Assembly: GCF_001427865.1 (NCBI RefSeq)
Contig: NZ_LMHH01000003.1
Location: forward strand, 62,256 to 126,255
Length of the DNA: 64,000 nt
From: Altererythrobacter sp. Root672
GTDB taxonomy: Bacteria; Pseudomonadota; Alphaproteobacteria; Sphingomonadales; Sphingomonadaceae
Direction of reading: 5' to 3'
Shown: in pieces, positions 19,844 through 28,280 of the stretch
How the letters are laid out: every line of letters starts with the position of its first letter
Position numbering within the stretch: the stretch's first letter is position 1
The notes under the pieces: generated by a model
Database searches by the model: none
The model's input: only the letters and a program-made list of their open reading frames with translations
Told to the model about the DNA's origin: nothing
Made by a program: the position numbers and the translations under genes

Positions 19844-21511
19844 ATGCTCAAGATTGTTAGTGCGGGTGTTCTTTCTCTCGCCGCTGCCGCCAGCGCGATG
19901 GCTGCAGGGGGTAGCGTTCCCCAGGTCGCCGCTGGGCAGATCTCCGAAGCCACGGTGAAGGAGGGTACTCGCGTCCTCTCCCTCGATGAGTTCGAAGGCC
20001 GCGCACCGGGTACTCCTGGCGAGGAAAAGACGGTCGCTTACCTGGTAGAGCAGTTCACCAAGGCGGGTCTCAAGCCGGGCAACAACGGCAGCTGGGTGCA
20101 GGACGTGCCGCTGGTCGAGATCACCGCCAGCAACTTCAAGCCGCTGACGATTGCCGGCAATGGCACCAGCAAGGGCTATACCATCGCCAAGGACTGGGTC
20201 GGCGTTACTTATCGTGAACAGCCGCGGGCTGACCTGGCGCCGAGCGAGATCGTGTTCGTCGGCTACGGCATCAACGCGCCGGAGAAGGGCTGGAACGACT
20301 ATGCCGGGGTCGACATGCGCGGGAAGACCGCGCTGATCCTGATTAACGATCCGGACTACATGTCCGAAACGCTTGAAGGTCAATTCAACGGTAGGGCGAT
20401 GACCTATTATGGCCGCTGGACCTACAAGTTCGAAGAAGCCGCGCGCCAAGGTGCGGCAGCGGCGATCATCGTGCATGACACGTTCCCCGCTGCCTATGGT
20501 TGGGGCACAGTCGAAAGCTCGTGGACCGGCCCGCAGCCGCACTCGGTGCGCAAGGACGGCGGGGCCGACCAGACGCAGGTCAACGGCTGGGTGCAGCTGC
20601 CGGTGGCGCGCGAGATCGCCCAGGCGGCGGGCAAGAACCTCGACGACCTGATCGCCGCTGCCGGCAAGCCCGGCTTCAAGGCGATGCCGCTGGGGATCAC
20701 CGCCTCTACCGGGTTCGACAACGCGATCCGCCGGTTCGATTCGAAGAACGTCGTCGCCGTGCTGCCGGGCAAGACCCGTCCCGACGAATACGTGCTGCAC
20801 ACCGCGCACTGGGATCATCTGGGCCGCTGCACGCCGAACGCCGCGGGTGACGACATCTGCAACGGCGCGATCGACAACGCCACCGGCACCGCGGCGCTCG
20901 TCGCGCTCGGTGAAGCGCATGCCAAGGCTGGTCCTGCCGACAGGTCGCTGCTGTTCGTCGCGGTGACGGCCGAGGAATCGGGCCTGCTCGGCTCCGAGTA
21001 TTTCGCCGACAACCCGACGGTTCCGCTCAATCACATCGTCGGCGGTCTCAACATGGACGCCCTGTCGCTCGCCGGACCGGCGCGCGATGTCAGCGTGATC
21101 GGCGGCGGGAAGAGTGAGCTCGACGACTACCTCAAGGCGGCGCTGGCGGATCTCGGCCGCGTGGCTACGCCCGATGCCTCGCCGCAGGCCGGGTATTACT
21201 ATCGCTCCGACCACTTCAGCTTGGCCAAGCGCGGGGTGCCGATGTTCTACGTCAAGAGCGGGCAGGACCTGGTCGACGGTGGTCGCGAGGCGGGGAGGGC
21301 GTTCGAGGCTGCCTATCGCGAGCGGGCCTATCACATGCCCGACGACGAGTACGATCCCAACTGGAACTGGGGCGGGGTGGTGCAGGACTTGCAGCTGTTC
21401 TACCGCCTCGGCCGCACGCTGGCCGAAGACGACAAGTGGCCCAACTGGCTGCCCGGCGACGAGTTCCGCCGCATTCGCGATGACAGCTGCAAAGGTGAAG
21501 GAGGCTGTTGA
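19844..21511 (+). CDS. M28 family metallopeptidase, exported
   Basis: A 555-residue zinc aminopeptidase-like protein. The ATG at 19844 has GAGG upstream and opens with a signal peptide (MLKIVSAGVLSLAAAASAMA). A protease-associated (PA) insertion precedes the M28 metal site, whose elements are HTAHWDHLG (around residue 320), DNATG, EESGLLGS and a C-terminal DHFSLAKRGVP. All metal ligands appear present. It probably cleaves peptides in the periplasm or outside. The agmatine deiminase start is 4 bp after its stop, so the two are linked. Confidence 0.92.
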   Translation: MLKIVSAGVLSLAAAASAMAAGGSVPQVAAGQISEATVKEGTRVLSLDEFEGRAPGTPGEEKTVAYLVEQFTKAGLKPGNNGSWVQDVPLVEITASNFKPLTIAGNGTSKGYTIAKDWVGVTYREQPRADLAPSEIVFVGYGINAPEKGWNDYAGVDMRGKTALILINDPDYMSETLEGQFNGRAMTYYGRWTYKFEEAARQGAAAAIIVHDTFPAAYGWGTVESSWTGPQPHSVRKDGGADQTQVNGWVQLPVAREIAQAAGKNLDDLIAAAGKPGFKAMPLGITASTGFDNAIRRFDSKNVVAVLPGKTRPDEYVLHTAHWDHLGRCTPNAAGDDICNGAIDNATGTAALVALGEAHAKAGPADRSLLFVAVTAEESGLLGSEYFADNPTVPLNHIVGGLNMDALSLAGPARDVSVIGGGKSELDDYLKAALADLGRVATPDASPQAGYYYRSDHFSLAKRGVPMFYVKSGQDLVDGGREAGRAFEAAYRERAYHMPDDEYDPNWNWGGVVQDLQLFYRLGRTLAEDDKWPNWLPGDEFRRIRDDSCKGEGGC

Positions 21512-21515
21512 AGCC

Positions 21516-22499
21516 ATGACCGTGTACATGCCCGCCGAGTGGGCCCAGCAGGACTGGATCTGGATCGGCTTCCCCGCCGACGGGTCGCTGTGGGAACAGG
21601 ACCTGATCCCCGCGCAAGAGCAGATGGCGGCCTTCGCCAACGCCGTGGCGGAGACCGGCCAGGAAGTGCGCCTCGTCGTGCGGGATGCCGCCAACGAGGC
21701 ACGGGCGCGCGAACTGGTGAGCGCGAGCGTGGTGTGCGAGCGGCACCCCTTCGGCGACATCTGGATTCGCGACTCCGGGCCGTTGGTGCTTTTCGACGGC
21801 GAAGGGCACCGCTTCGCGCAGCGCTTCGGTTTCAACGGTTGGGGCGGCAAGTTCATCCTCGATGGCGACCAAGATGTCGGCGCATCCATGGCAAAGGCCG
21901 GGCAGTTGCCGGCGACAATGGCCGACTGGATCCTCGAGGGCGGGGCAATCGACACCGATGGCACGGGCCTGGTGGTCACCACGGAGCAGTGCCTGCTTCA
22001 CCCGAACCGCAATCCGCAGCTGACCAAGGCCGACATCGAGCTGCGCCTGCAGCGCGACCTCGGGTTCGACCGCATCCTGTGGCTCGGAGACGGACTGCTT
22101 GGCGACCATACCGACGGACACGTCGACAACCTCGCGCGCTTCATCGCGCCGGGTGTCGTCGCGATCCCGGTGCCGAGCGGGACCGACGATCCCAACGTCT
22201 CGGTCTACGCCGATGCGCGGGCGCGGGCGCTCGATTTCGGGCTCCAGGTGCGCGACGTGCCTTCGCCGGGACGGATGGACGAGGCCGGCATCGTCGAACC
22301 GGCGAGCTACATGAACTTCGCGATCTGCAACCAGGTCGTGGTGGTGCCGACCTACGGTTCCTATCACGATGACGAGGCCGTCGAGGTTATCGCCGACCTG
22401 TTTCCGGGCCGTGCCGTCGTGGGTCTGCCAGCCGAAGCCGTGCTCACCGGCGGGGGCAGCTTCCACTGCGCCAGCCAGCACGCACCGACGGTGGTTTAG
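21516..22499 (+). CDS. agmatine deiminase family protein
   Basis: A 327-residue guanidino-group hydrolase of the agmatine deiminase/PPAD family, which turns agmatine into N-carbamoylputrescine plus ammonia. GDIWIRDSGP, LEGGAIDTDG, LGDHTDGHVDN and the nucleophile motif GGGSFHCASQ (Cys318) are all in place. The ribosome-binding site GAAGGAGG lies inside the end of the M28 gene. The family includes enzymes with other guanidine substrates, so agmatine is likely but not proven. No carbamoylputrescine amidohydrolase lies next to it. Confidence 0.88.
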   Translation: MTVYMPAEWAQQDWIWIGFPADGSLWEQDLIPAQEQMAAFANAVAETGQEVRLVVRDAANEARARELVSASVVCERHPFGDIWIRDSGPLVLFDGEGHRFAQRFGFNGWGGKFILDGDQDVGASMAKAGQLPATMADWILEGGAIDTDGTGLVVTTEQCLLHPNRNPQLTKADIELRLQRDLGFDRILWLGDGLLGDHTDGHVDNLARFIAPGVVAIPVPSGTDDPNVSVYADARARALDFGLQVRDVPSPGRMDEAGIVEPASYMNFAICNQVVVVPTYGSYHDDEAVEVIADLFPGRAVVGLPAEAVLTGGGSFHCASQHAPTVV

Positions 22500-22534
22500 G
22501 ACTTTCTTAAGTTCCGGGGGGGACACTGCCTGAC

Positions 22535-22657
22535 ATGAGCAAAGCTATTGCCCTTACGCGTACCGCCGCCCGTCATGGCGAAGAGATTGCGCGGCTGGTG
22601 ATCGTCCTCGCCAGCGCCGCGGCGCTGATCCTCGCCGGGCCGGCACTACCCTTCTAA
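22535..22657 (+). CDS. 40-residue hydrophobic peptide, hypothetical
   Basis: A short frame with a basic N-terminal part (MSKAIALTRTAARHGEEIA) and a C-terminal membrane-spanning stretch (LVIVLASAAALILAGPALPF). A G-rich run lies 15-20 bp upstream, a little far for a Shine-Dalgarno site. It sits in the gap between agmatine deiminase and the convergent GNAT gene. It could be a real small membrane protein; the only evidence is composition and position. Confidence 0.4.
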   Translation: MSKAIALTRTAARHGEEIARLVIVLASAAALILAGPALPF

Positions 22658-22670
22658 GAGCTGGACGGCC

Positions 22671-23111
22671 TCAGGGCTTGCCCGCGTAAGCCAGGTAGAC
22701 CAGCGGATAGGGGCGTCCTTGCGAATCCGTCGCCGAGCCGCCCGTGCGCACGAAGCCTAGCGATTCATAAAACGGCAAGGCGTTCGAGGCCTGCTCGCTC
22801 GCATCGACCGTGGCGTTTGGGGCCATGGTCAGCGCGTGATTGACCAGCTTGGTGCCATAGCCCTGCCCATGAACCGCCGGATCGACGAACAGCGCGTCGA
22901 TCATGTCGCCGTCCATGGCGAGGAACCCGACCGTCTGCTCGCGTTCGTCGAGCGCCAGCCAAAGCTCGGCTTCCGGAAGCCAACCGGCGAACATCGCATC
23001 GATCTCGACACGATGTTCCGGTGTCAGGAATTCATGCGTGGCATCGGTCGCATCGCGCCAGATTTCCAACGCGCGCGATACATCTGCAGGAACTCCGAAG
23101 CGAATGCTCAC
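22671..23111 (-). CDS. GNAT family N-acetyltransferase
   Basis: A 146-residue acetyltransferase of the GNAT fold. The acetyl-CoA-binding motif A reads [20 protein letters not shown], followed by a C-terminal [15 protein letters not shown] as in YjaB-like members. Substrate unknown. Its start overlaps the thrS stop (ATGA, 23108-23111), so it is translated with thrS. Confidence 0.88.
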   Translation of the reverse strand: MSIRFGVPADVSRALEIWRDATDATHEFLTPEHRVEIDAMFAGWLPEAELWLALDEREQTVGFLAMDGDMIDALFVDPAVHGQGYGTKLVNHALTMAPNATVDASEQASNALPFYESLGFVRTGGSATDSQGRPYPLVYLAYAGKP

Positions 23112-25093
23112 CGCAAGTCGGGCGGCGTCGCCTCGGCCTTCAACAGGGTGATCGCTTCGTCCAGGGTAAGGATACGCTGCTCCTGTTCGCCCAGGGTGCG
23201 CAGGGCGACAGTGCCTTCTTCGGCCTCGCGCTTGCCGACGACCAGCAGGTGCGGGACTTTATGCACCGAATGCTCGCGCACCTTGTAGTTGATCTTCTCG
23301 TTGCGCAGGTCGGTTTCGACGCGGATGCCCGCCGCACGCAGCTTGTCCGCGGCTTCGGTTGCATAGCCGTCGGCGTCGGAGACGATCGTTGCCACCACCG
23401 CCTGGACCGGAGCGAGCCAGACCGGCAGCTTGCCGGCGAAATGCTCGATCAGGATGCCGATGAACCGCTCGTAGGAGCCGAAGATCGCGCGGTGGAGCAT
23501 GATCGGGCGGTGCCGCTCGCCATCCTCGGCGATATAGCTCGCGTCGAGACGGTCGGGCAGCACGCGGTCGGACTGGATCGTGCCGACCTGCCAGGTGCGG
23601 CCGATCGCGTCGGTCAGGTGCCATTCGAGCTTGGGCGCATAGAACGCGCCTTCGCCGGGTAGCTCTCCCCAACCGTACTCTTCGGTGTTGAGCCCGGCGG
23701 CAACAACCGCAGCGCGCAACTCAGCTTCGGCCAGGTCCCACATCTCCTCGGTGCCGAAGCGCTTGTCGGGCCGCAGGGCGAGCTTGATGTGATAGGTGAA
23801 CCCGAAGTCCTTGTAGATCCGGTCGGCGAGCGCGCAGAACTTGCGCACTTCGTCGACGATCTGGTCCTCGCGGCAGAAGATGTGCGCGTCGTCCTGCGTG
23901 AACTGGCGCACGCGCATCAGGCCATGCAGCGCGCCGTGCGGCTCGTTGCGGTGGCAGCAGCCGTTCTCGTAGAAACGCAGCGGCAGGTCGCGGTAGGACT
24001 TGATGCCCTGGCGGAAGATCAGGATGTGCGCCGGGCAGTTCATCGGCTTGAGCGCCATCCAGTCGGCGGCGTCGGATACCAGCGGCCCCTCGTCCTCGAC
24101 GTTGGGGACTTCGTCGGGGATGACGAACATGTTCTCGCGATATTTGCCCCAGTGGCCGGACTGTTCCCACTGGCGGGCGTCCATCACTTGCGGGGTCTTG
24201 ACCTCGCGATAGCCGGCTTCGTCGATCGCGCGGCGCATGTAGGCCTCGAGCTCGCGCCAGATCAGGTAGCCCTTGGGGTGCCAGAAGACCGAGCCGTGCG
24301 CCTCTTGCTGCAGATGGAACAGGTCCATCTCCTGCCCCAGCTTGCGGTGATCGCGCTTGGCCGCCTCTTCCAGGCGAACGAGGTGCTCATTGAGCTGCTT
24401 CTTGTTGAGCCAGCCCGTGCCGTAGATCCGGCTGAGCATCGCGTTCTTCTGGTCGCCGCGCCAATAGGCGCCCGACACGCGCGTCAGCTTGAAGGCCTGC
24501 GGATCGAGCTTGCCCGTGCTGGGCAAGTGCGGCCCGCGGCACATGTCGAGCCAGTCGCTGCCCGAGCGGTAGATCGTCAGCTCTTCGTCAGCCGGCAGTT
24601 CGGCCGCCCATTCGGCCTTGAAGCTTTCGCCATGATCCTTGAACCAGGCGATCAGCTGGTCGCGCGTCCAGGCCTCGCGCGTCAGCGGTTTGTCTGCCGC
24701 GATGATCTCGCGCATTTTGGCTTCGATCGTGGGCAGGTCTTCGTCGGTGAACGGCCCGCGCGCACCGGGTGCGAAGTCGTAGTAGAACCCATCCTCGGTC
24801 GCGGGACCAAAGGTGATCTGCGTGTCAGGCCACAGCGCCTGCACCGCTTCGGCAAGAACGTGGGCATAGTCGTGCCGCGCCAGTTCGAGCGCATCCGCCT
24901 CATCCCTCGAGGTGACCAGAGCGAGCTGCGCATCGCCTTCGAACGGTCGCGCAAGGTCGCGCAGCTCGCCGTTGACGCGGGCGGCCAGGGCCGCTTTCGC
25001 GAGGCCCGGCCCGATCGCCGCGGCGATATCCGCAGGCGTCGAACCCGGTGCTACTTCACGCACGGAACCATCGGGCAAACTAATCTGGAGCAT
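23108..25093 (-). CDS. thrS: threonine--tRNA ligase
   Basis: A 661-residue class II synthetase charging tRNA-Thr. TGS domain ([17 protein letters not shown]) at the N-terminus, then the editing domain with [10 protein letters not shown], catalytic core with [10 protein letters not shown] and [13 protein letters not shown], and a C-terminal anticodon-binding domain. The frame could begin 14 codons earlier at 25135, but the TGS domain normally starts the protein, so I prefer 25093. A GNAT gene overlaps its end by 4 bp. Confidence 0.96.
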   Translation of the reverse strand: MLQISLPDGSVREVAPGSTPADIAAAIGPGLAKAALAARVNGELRDLARPFEGDAQLALVTSRDEADALELARHDYAHVLAEAVQALWPDTQITFGPATEDGFYYDFAPGARGPFTDEDLPTIEAKMREIIAADKPLTREAWTRDQLIAWFKDHGESFKAEWAAELPADEELTIYRSGSDWLDMCRGPHLPSTGKLDPQAFKLTRVSGAYWRGDQKNAMLSRIYGTGWLNKKQLNEHLVRLEEAAKRDHRKLGQEMDLFHLQQEAHGSVFWHPKGYLIWRELEAYMRRAIDEAGYREVKTPQVMDARQWEQSGHWGKYRENMFVIPDEVPNVEDEGPLVSDAADWMALKPMNCPAHILIFRQGIKSYRDLPLRFYENGCCHRNEPHGALHGLMRVRQFTQDDAHIFCREDQIVDEVRKFCALADRIYKDFGFTYHIKLALRPDKRFGTEEMWDLAEAELRAAVVAAGLNTEEYGWGELPGEGAFYAPKLEWHLTDAIGRTWQVGTIQSDRVLPDRLDASYIAEDGERHRPIMLHRAIFGSYERFIGILIEHFAGKLPVWLAPVQAVVATIVSDADGYATEAADKLRAAGIRVETDLRNEKINYKVREHSVHKVPHLLVVGKREAEEGTVALRTLGEQEQRILTLDEAITLLKAEATPPDLR

Positions 25094-25313
25094 CTCGTTC
25101 AATCTGAATCCGTAAGGTTTTGCGCGACGCGCCATGACACAAGCGAGAGCGCTTCGGAAGATCGCGCGGACCTAATGATGCTTCGCGTGGGGAATGCCAG
25201 TTTGCAACACCAACGCAAAAACTTAGAACCTGGACGTTATTTAAGAACAAGACGGTTGAATTTCGACCCTTTTCCGTTAAATCCCTGCCCGCCAAGTAGG
25301 GGAGTCTCGAAAG

Positions 25314-25544
25314 ATGAAGTTTAAGAACGCACTGGCGGCCATTGCCCTGTCCAGTTTCGCTATTGCCCAGCCGCTCGCCGCCAGCGCAGCTCCGGTCAGC
25401 ATCGAGCGCACCAGCTCGGTCAGCTCGGAAGAAGAAGCCATCGGTGGCGCCAGCACGCTGTGGATCGTGTTCGCCGCTCTCGGCCTGACCGCGCTGATGA
25501 TCGTGCTCCTGACCGACGGCAGCAAGGATCCGGTCAGCCCGTAA
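25314..25544 (+). CDS. small exported membrane protein, hypothetical
   Basis: A 76-residue product with a signal peptide (MKFKNALAAIALSSFAIAQP, cleavage near ASAA), a short polar stretch rich in Ser/Glu, and one membrane segment (TLWIVFAALGLTALMIVLL). The ribosome-binding region is GGGGAGTCTCGAAAG. Not assignable to a function. It has its own terminator downstream and faces away from thrS. Confidence 0.75.
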   Translation: MKFKNALAAIALSSFAIAQPLAASAAPVSIERTSSVSSEEEAIGGASTLWIVFAALGLTALMIVLLTDGSKDPVSP

Positions 25545-25572
25545 CGCTGACTTGGCAGACTTGAATTTGGAG

Positions 25573-25602
25573 AGGCCCGCTGAAAAGTGGGCCTTTTCTT
25601 TT
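25573..25602 (+). terminator. rho-independent terminator
   Basis: Stem AGGCCCGCT / AGTGGGCCT (one G-T pair) with GAAA loop, followed by TTTTCTTTT. It ends the transcript of the 76-residue membrane protein and isolates the promoter that begins 10 bp later. Confidence 0.88.
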
Positions 25603-25611
25603 GTCCGGCGC

Positions 25612-25640
25612 TTGACATTTATAACCATATAGGTTATATG
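25612..25640 (+). promoter_or_regulatory. near-consensus sigma-70 promoter
   Basis: A perfect -35 hexamer TTGACA (25612-25617) is followed by a 16-17-bp AT-rich spacer and a TTATAT/TATATG -10 element (25634-25640). This is the best housekeeping-type promoter I see in the window, and it points into a region with no credible protein gene. Transcription would start near 25647. Confidence 0.75.
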
Positions 25641-25646
25641 CCCCGC

Positions 25647-25925
25647 CGTCAGTTGACACCTGACAAGCGACGGGGGCGGGAGCGGTAGCGCTTCGTTCTC
25701 ACTCCCGCAGCTAAGGCCGGCGCCCTCTCGTGACATCGTCAGAGGGTGTCCAGCGTAGGATACGGGGATGACAACCGTTGGCGGGACCTGCGAGCCCTAA
25801 CCGCCAGTGCCTCCTATCCGACAGGGCCGAGCAGCGAGTTTTGGTCGCAGCCCTCGCCGCCGTTCGCATTCCATGCTCGCGCAAGGCAATCCTGTGACGC
25901 CCAGGCCGCGCCGGCCTTTGCCCGT
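25647..25925 (+). ncRNA. candidate structured non-coding RNA, family not recognised
   Basis: The region downstream of the strong promoter folds well. A closing helix can form between 25667-25680 and 25853-25867 (13 of 14 pairs). Within it lie a hairpin 25723-25728/25741-25746, a long arm with GGATA-GGGG (25758-25767) facing CCTC-TATCC (25810-25819) enclosing TGGCGG/CCGCCA (25779-25784/25801-25806), and a hairpin 25834-25837/25845-25848. A second hairpin, 25676-25682/25702-25708, competes with the closing helix. A weak stem AGGCC/GGCCT plus TTT near 25911-25921 may be the 3' end. I find none of the conserved boxes of RNase P RNA, tmRNA, SRP RNA or common riboswitches. The ends are estimates. 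Confidence 0.55.
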
Positions 25926-25995
25926 CCGCGATTTCACTTGGCGTTAGGCCCGCGTTCGCCAGCGGGCGTTCCCGCTTGCCCTCAATCTCCGCCGT

Positions 25996-26067
25996 CCGGT
26001 TCGTGGTGAGCTTGTCGAACCACGCTGGCGCTGCGCTCGCGTCCTTCGACAGGCTCAGGACGAACGG
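25996..26067. repeat. REP-like inverted repeat pair
   Basis: Two arms of about 25 bp in opposite orientation (25996-26023 and 26041-26067), each also a small hairpin by itself: GTGGT...ACCAC in the left arm and GTCCT...AGGAC in the right. The spacer is GC-rich. This looks like the repetitive extragenic palindromes common in Sphingomonads. Confidence 0.75.
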
Positions 26068-26084
26068 AAAAAGGGAAGGAATAT

Positions 26085-26261
26085 GTCACGCAAAGGCGCA
26101 AAGGCGCGAAGAGGTAGCTCGACACCTCTCCCCCTTTTCGTCATTCCCGCGAACGCGGAAACCTAGGGCGGAACAGCGCACGAGAGCTGACTGGGTCCCC
26201 GCGTTCGCGGGGATGACGAAGGGTGGAGTTTGATCTTCGCGCCTTTGCGCCTTTGCGTGAC
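26085..26261. repeat. nested inverted repeats (two repeat families, one inside the other)
   Basis: Outer arms 26085-26111 and 26235-26261 are a perfect 27-bp inverted repeat built on CAAAGGCG units. Inside lies a second inverted repeat (26137-26167 and 26191-26220) of the CGTCATTCCCGCGAACGCGG type, with a few mismatches. The arrangement looks like one extragenic repeat inserted in another. No gene is visible in it. Confidence 0.8.
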
Positions 26262-26303
26262 CCAAAATCCTCCCTGTCGCGCAGCGACGGAGAGGATCGG
26301 GAT

Positions 26304-26852
26304 CTAGCTAGTCGGAACCGAAAACGTCCCCGAAACCCGGCCGCTCTGCGAACCGCGCGGACCGGCGCCGCCGTCTACGGTCGACAACCCGCTGTTGAGG
26401 TCGATCACCAGGCGCCCGCCGTTGAGCGTATCGCCTCCGCGCCGGAGCGAAACTCCGCCCGACAGGATGATCACGCGCCGGTTGAAGTCATAGACGCCGG
26501 CCGCGCCCTTGGCGGTCTCGTCACCGCGTTGCACGGTCACGCCGCCCGTCGCGTCGATGCGCTGGATCTGCAGCGATTCCTCGTTGGTATAGGCAACCGT
26601 GGTGCGCGCTGCGGTCAGCTTGAGGTCGCCCTGCGTGATCACGACATTGCCCGACAGGATCACGCGGCTTTGCCGGCCCTGCAGTTCGATCCTGTCCGCC
26701 GCATAGTTAACCGGCTGGTTCGAATTGAACCCGGCGATCCCCTGCGCCCCAGCGAGCGAGGAGAAACACAGCGCCACGAGACCCGCGGCAGCAAAGGCCC
26801 CCGCAAACGAGCGCGCGGCAAGACTTGAAAGCGAGCGAGTGCGGGCAGTCAT
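26304..26852 (-). CDS. lptA: LPS transport periplasmic protein LptA (OstA-like)
   Basis: A 182-residue periplasmic bridge protein carrying LPS from LptC to LptD. Signal-peptide-like N-terminus, then the OstA beta-jellyroll signature: ADRIELQGRQSRVILSGNVV followed by QGDLKLTAARTTV. AAGGA precedes the ATG at 26852. It lies 43 bp downstream of lptC. The usual next gene, lptB, is absent; instead the repeat/ncRNA region follows. Confidence 0.88.
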   Translation of the reverse strand: MTARTRSLSSLAARSFAGAFAAAGLVALCFSSLAGAQGIAGFNSNQPVNYAADRIELQGRQSRVILSGNVVITQGDLKLTAARTTVAYTNEESLQIQRIDATGGVTVQRGDETAKGAAGVYDFNRRVIILSGGVSLRRGGDTLNGGRLVIDLNSGLSTVDGGAGPRGSQSGRVSGTFSVPTS

Positions 26853-26895
26853 GCAGCAGTCCTTACGCGGGCGACGAGTTCATGCAAGGCCATGG

Positions 26896-27540
26896 TCAGG
26901 GCATCCTCATCTGGCCGGGCACCATCCGTAGCCGCGCGTTCCCGTCAAGCGCGACCACGCGCTCTTCGAGGTTGGCGTCGAGCCGGTCGGCGGAGAAGGT
27001 CCCCGCCGGAACAGCGCCCTGGACCCCGCCGGCGCCCTGGACGGTGCGGTTCGGCAAGTCGATCGAGACGTTGCGCATGACCATGTTGTAGCCATCCGCG
27101 GCGTTGAAGCGAACCACGCCGTCGATCGCCACCCTCTGGTCCTCGATGTAATAGCGGCCCGCCGGAGCCACGAGCAGCGCCGGGCCGCCGGTGAGCTGAA
27201 TTTTCGCGGTAAGGTTCGAAAGCTGGACCACAGGGTCGGTGGCGCTGTGCTGGACAGCTTCCCCGGCCTGGAGCGTGTAGGGGCGATCCTTGCTGTCCCG
27301 TCCACGATACATCGCATGGTCGACGCGCAGGCGATCGTCCGCGATGGCGGCCTTGTTGCGGTCGAGCATGAAGCTGACCTCGCCGCGCGGGCCCAGCGGA
27401 GTGATCAGCATCAACGCCGCAACTGCGCCGACCAGCGCGGGCAGGCCGATCGCGAGCACCCGCACAGTGCGGTCGAACGAACCGCCCGGTGCTGCAAATG
27501 CCCGGCGCCGGTCGCGGATATTGTCGGCTTGCTGGCTCAT
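26896..27540 (-). CDS. lptC: LPS export periplasmic protein LptC
   Basis: A 214-residue inner-membrane-anchored protein of the LPS export machine. One membrane segment near residues 27-47 (VLAIGLPALVGAVAALMLIT) is followed by the LptC/OstA-type beta domain, with ADDRLRVDHAMYRGRDSKDR and ATDPVVQLSNL. It is upstream of lptA and 42 bp downstream of the ribonuclease D gene, the common alphaproteobacterial order. Confidence 0.9.
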   Translation of the reverse strand: MSQQADNIRDRRRAFAAPGGSFDRTVRVLAIGLPALVGAVAALMLITPLGPRGEVSFMLDRNKAAIADDRLRVDHAMYRGRDSKDRPYTLQAGEAVQHSATDPVVQLSNLTAKIQLTGGPALLVAPAGRYYIEDQRVAIDGVVRFNAADGYNMVMRNVSIDLPNRTVQGAGGVQGAVPAGTFSADRLDANLEERVVALDGNARLRMVPGQMRMP

Positions 27541-27582
27541 CGCTCCTTACCGGTTAACCTGGGGGCCGGTTAGGCCGGAAAC

Positions 27583-28200
27583 TCAGTCGTGAGTGAAAAT
27601 GTCCTTGTCGGCCCAGCCGGAGAGATCCAGCCTGGCACGTGTCGGGAGGAAATCGAAACAGGCCTGGGCCACTTCGGTGCGCCCTTCGCGGGCCAATCGC
27701 TGCTCGAAGATCTCAACCATGCGATGCAGATAGCGCACGTCCGATGCCGCGTATTCGCGCTGCGCATCGTTGAGGACCGGGGCGCCCCAATCGCTCGACT
27801 GCTGCTGCTTGGAGATTTCTTCGCCGAGCAGTTCGCGGACGAGATCCTTGAGCCCGTGGCGGTCGGTGTAAGTCCGCGTCATCTTGCTGGCGATCTTGGT
27901 GCAGAACACCGGCGCGGCCATGACGCCGAGGTAATGTTCGATCGCGGCAAGGTCGAAGCGGGCGAAGTGATAGAGCTTCACCCGCGCCGGATCGGCCAGC
28001 ACGGCCTTGAGGTTCGGCGCGTCGTAAGCGCTGCCCACGGCGAAGCGGACCAGGTGTTCGTCACCCTGCCCGTCGCTGATCTGCACCAGGCACAACCGGT
28101 CGCGCGGGGTGATGAGACCCATCGTTTCGGTGTCGACGGCGACCGGGCCCGGCGCGAGCACGCCTTCGGGGAGGTCTTCTTCGTGAAAATAGACTGCCAT
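27583..28200 (-). CDS. rnd: ribonuclease D (3'-5' exonuclease domain)
   Basis: A 205-residue DEDD-type 3'-5' exonuclease. Exo I is VAVDTETMGL, Exo II is LYHFARFDLAAIE, and Exo III is YAASDVRYL with tyrosine (DEDDy). It is the short form without HRDC domains, typical of Alphaproteobacteria. I chose the ATG at 28200 because the extension upstream to 28266 is not family-like. It may be co-transcribed with lptC-lptA. Confidence 0.92.
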   Translation of the reverse strand: MAVYFHEEDLPEGVLAPGPVAVDTETMGLITPRDRLCLVQISDGQGDEHLVRFAVGSAYDAPNLKAVLADPARVKLYHFARFDLAAIEHYLGVMAAPVFCTKIASKMTRTYTDRHGLKDLVRELLGEEISKQQQSSDWGAPVLNDAQREYAASDVRYLHRMVEIFEQRLAREGRTEVAQACFDFLPTRARLDLSGWADKDIFTHD

Positions 28201-28280
28201 TCCGGGCAGCCTTAGGCGGATTGGGGATAGAGGGAAAGAGGCGCTGGCCGCCCGTGTTCGCGGCACCTAGTTTCGCGGCG

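Noticed and set aside
25647-25925. tmRNA, RNase P RNA or SRP RNA for the structured region
   Set aside because: I could not find the T-loop/CCA and tag-peptide frame of tmRNA, the GAGGAAAGTCC box of RNase P RNA, or the GGAAGCAGCC-type loop of SRP RNA, on either strand.
25746-26233. Short plus-strand frames in the repeat region (25746-26009, 25976-26233)
   Set aside because: They run through hairpins and REP-like palindromes, have biased, low-complexity translations and lack ribosome-binding sites.
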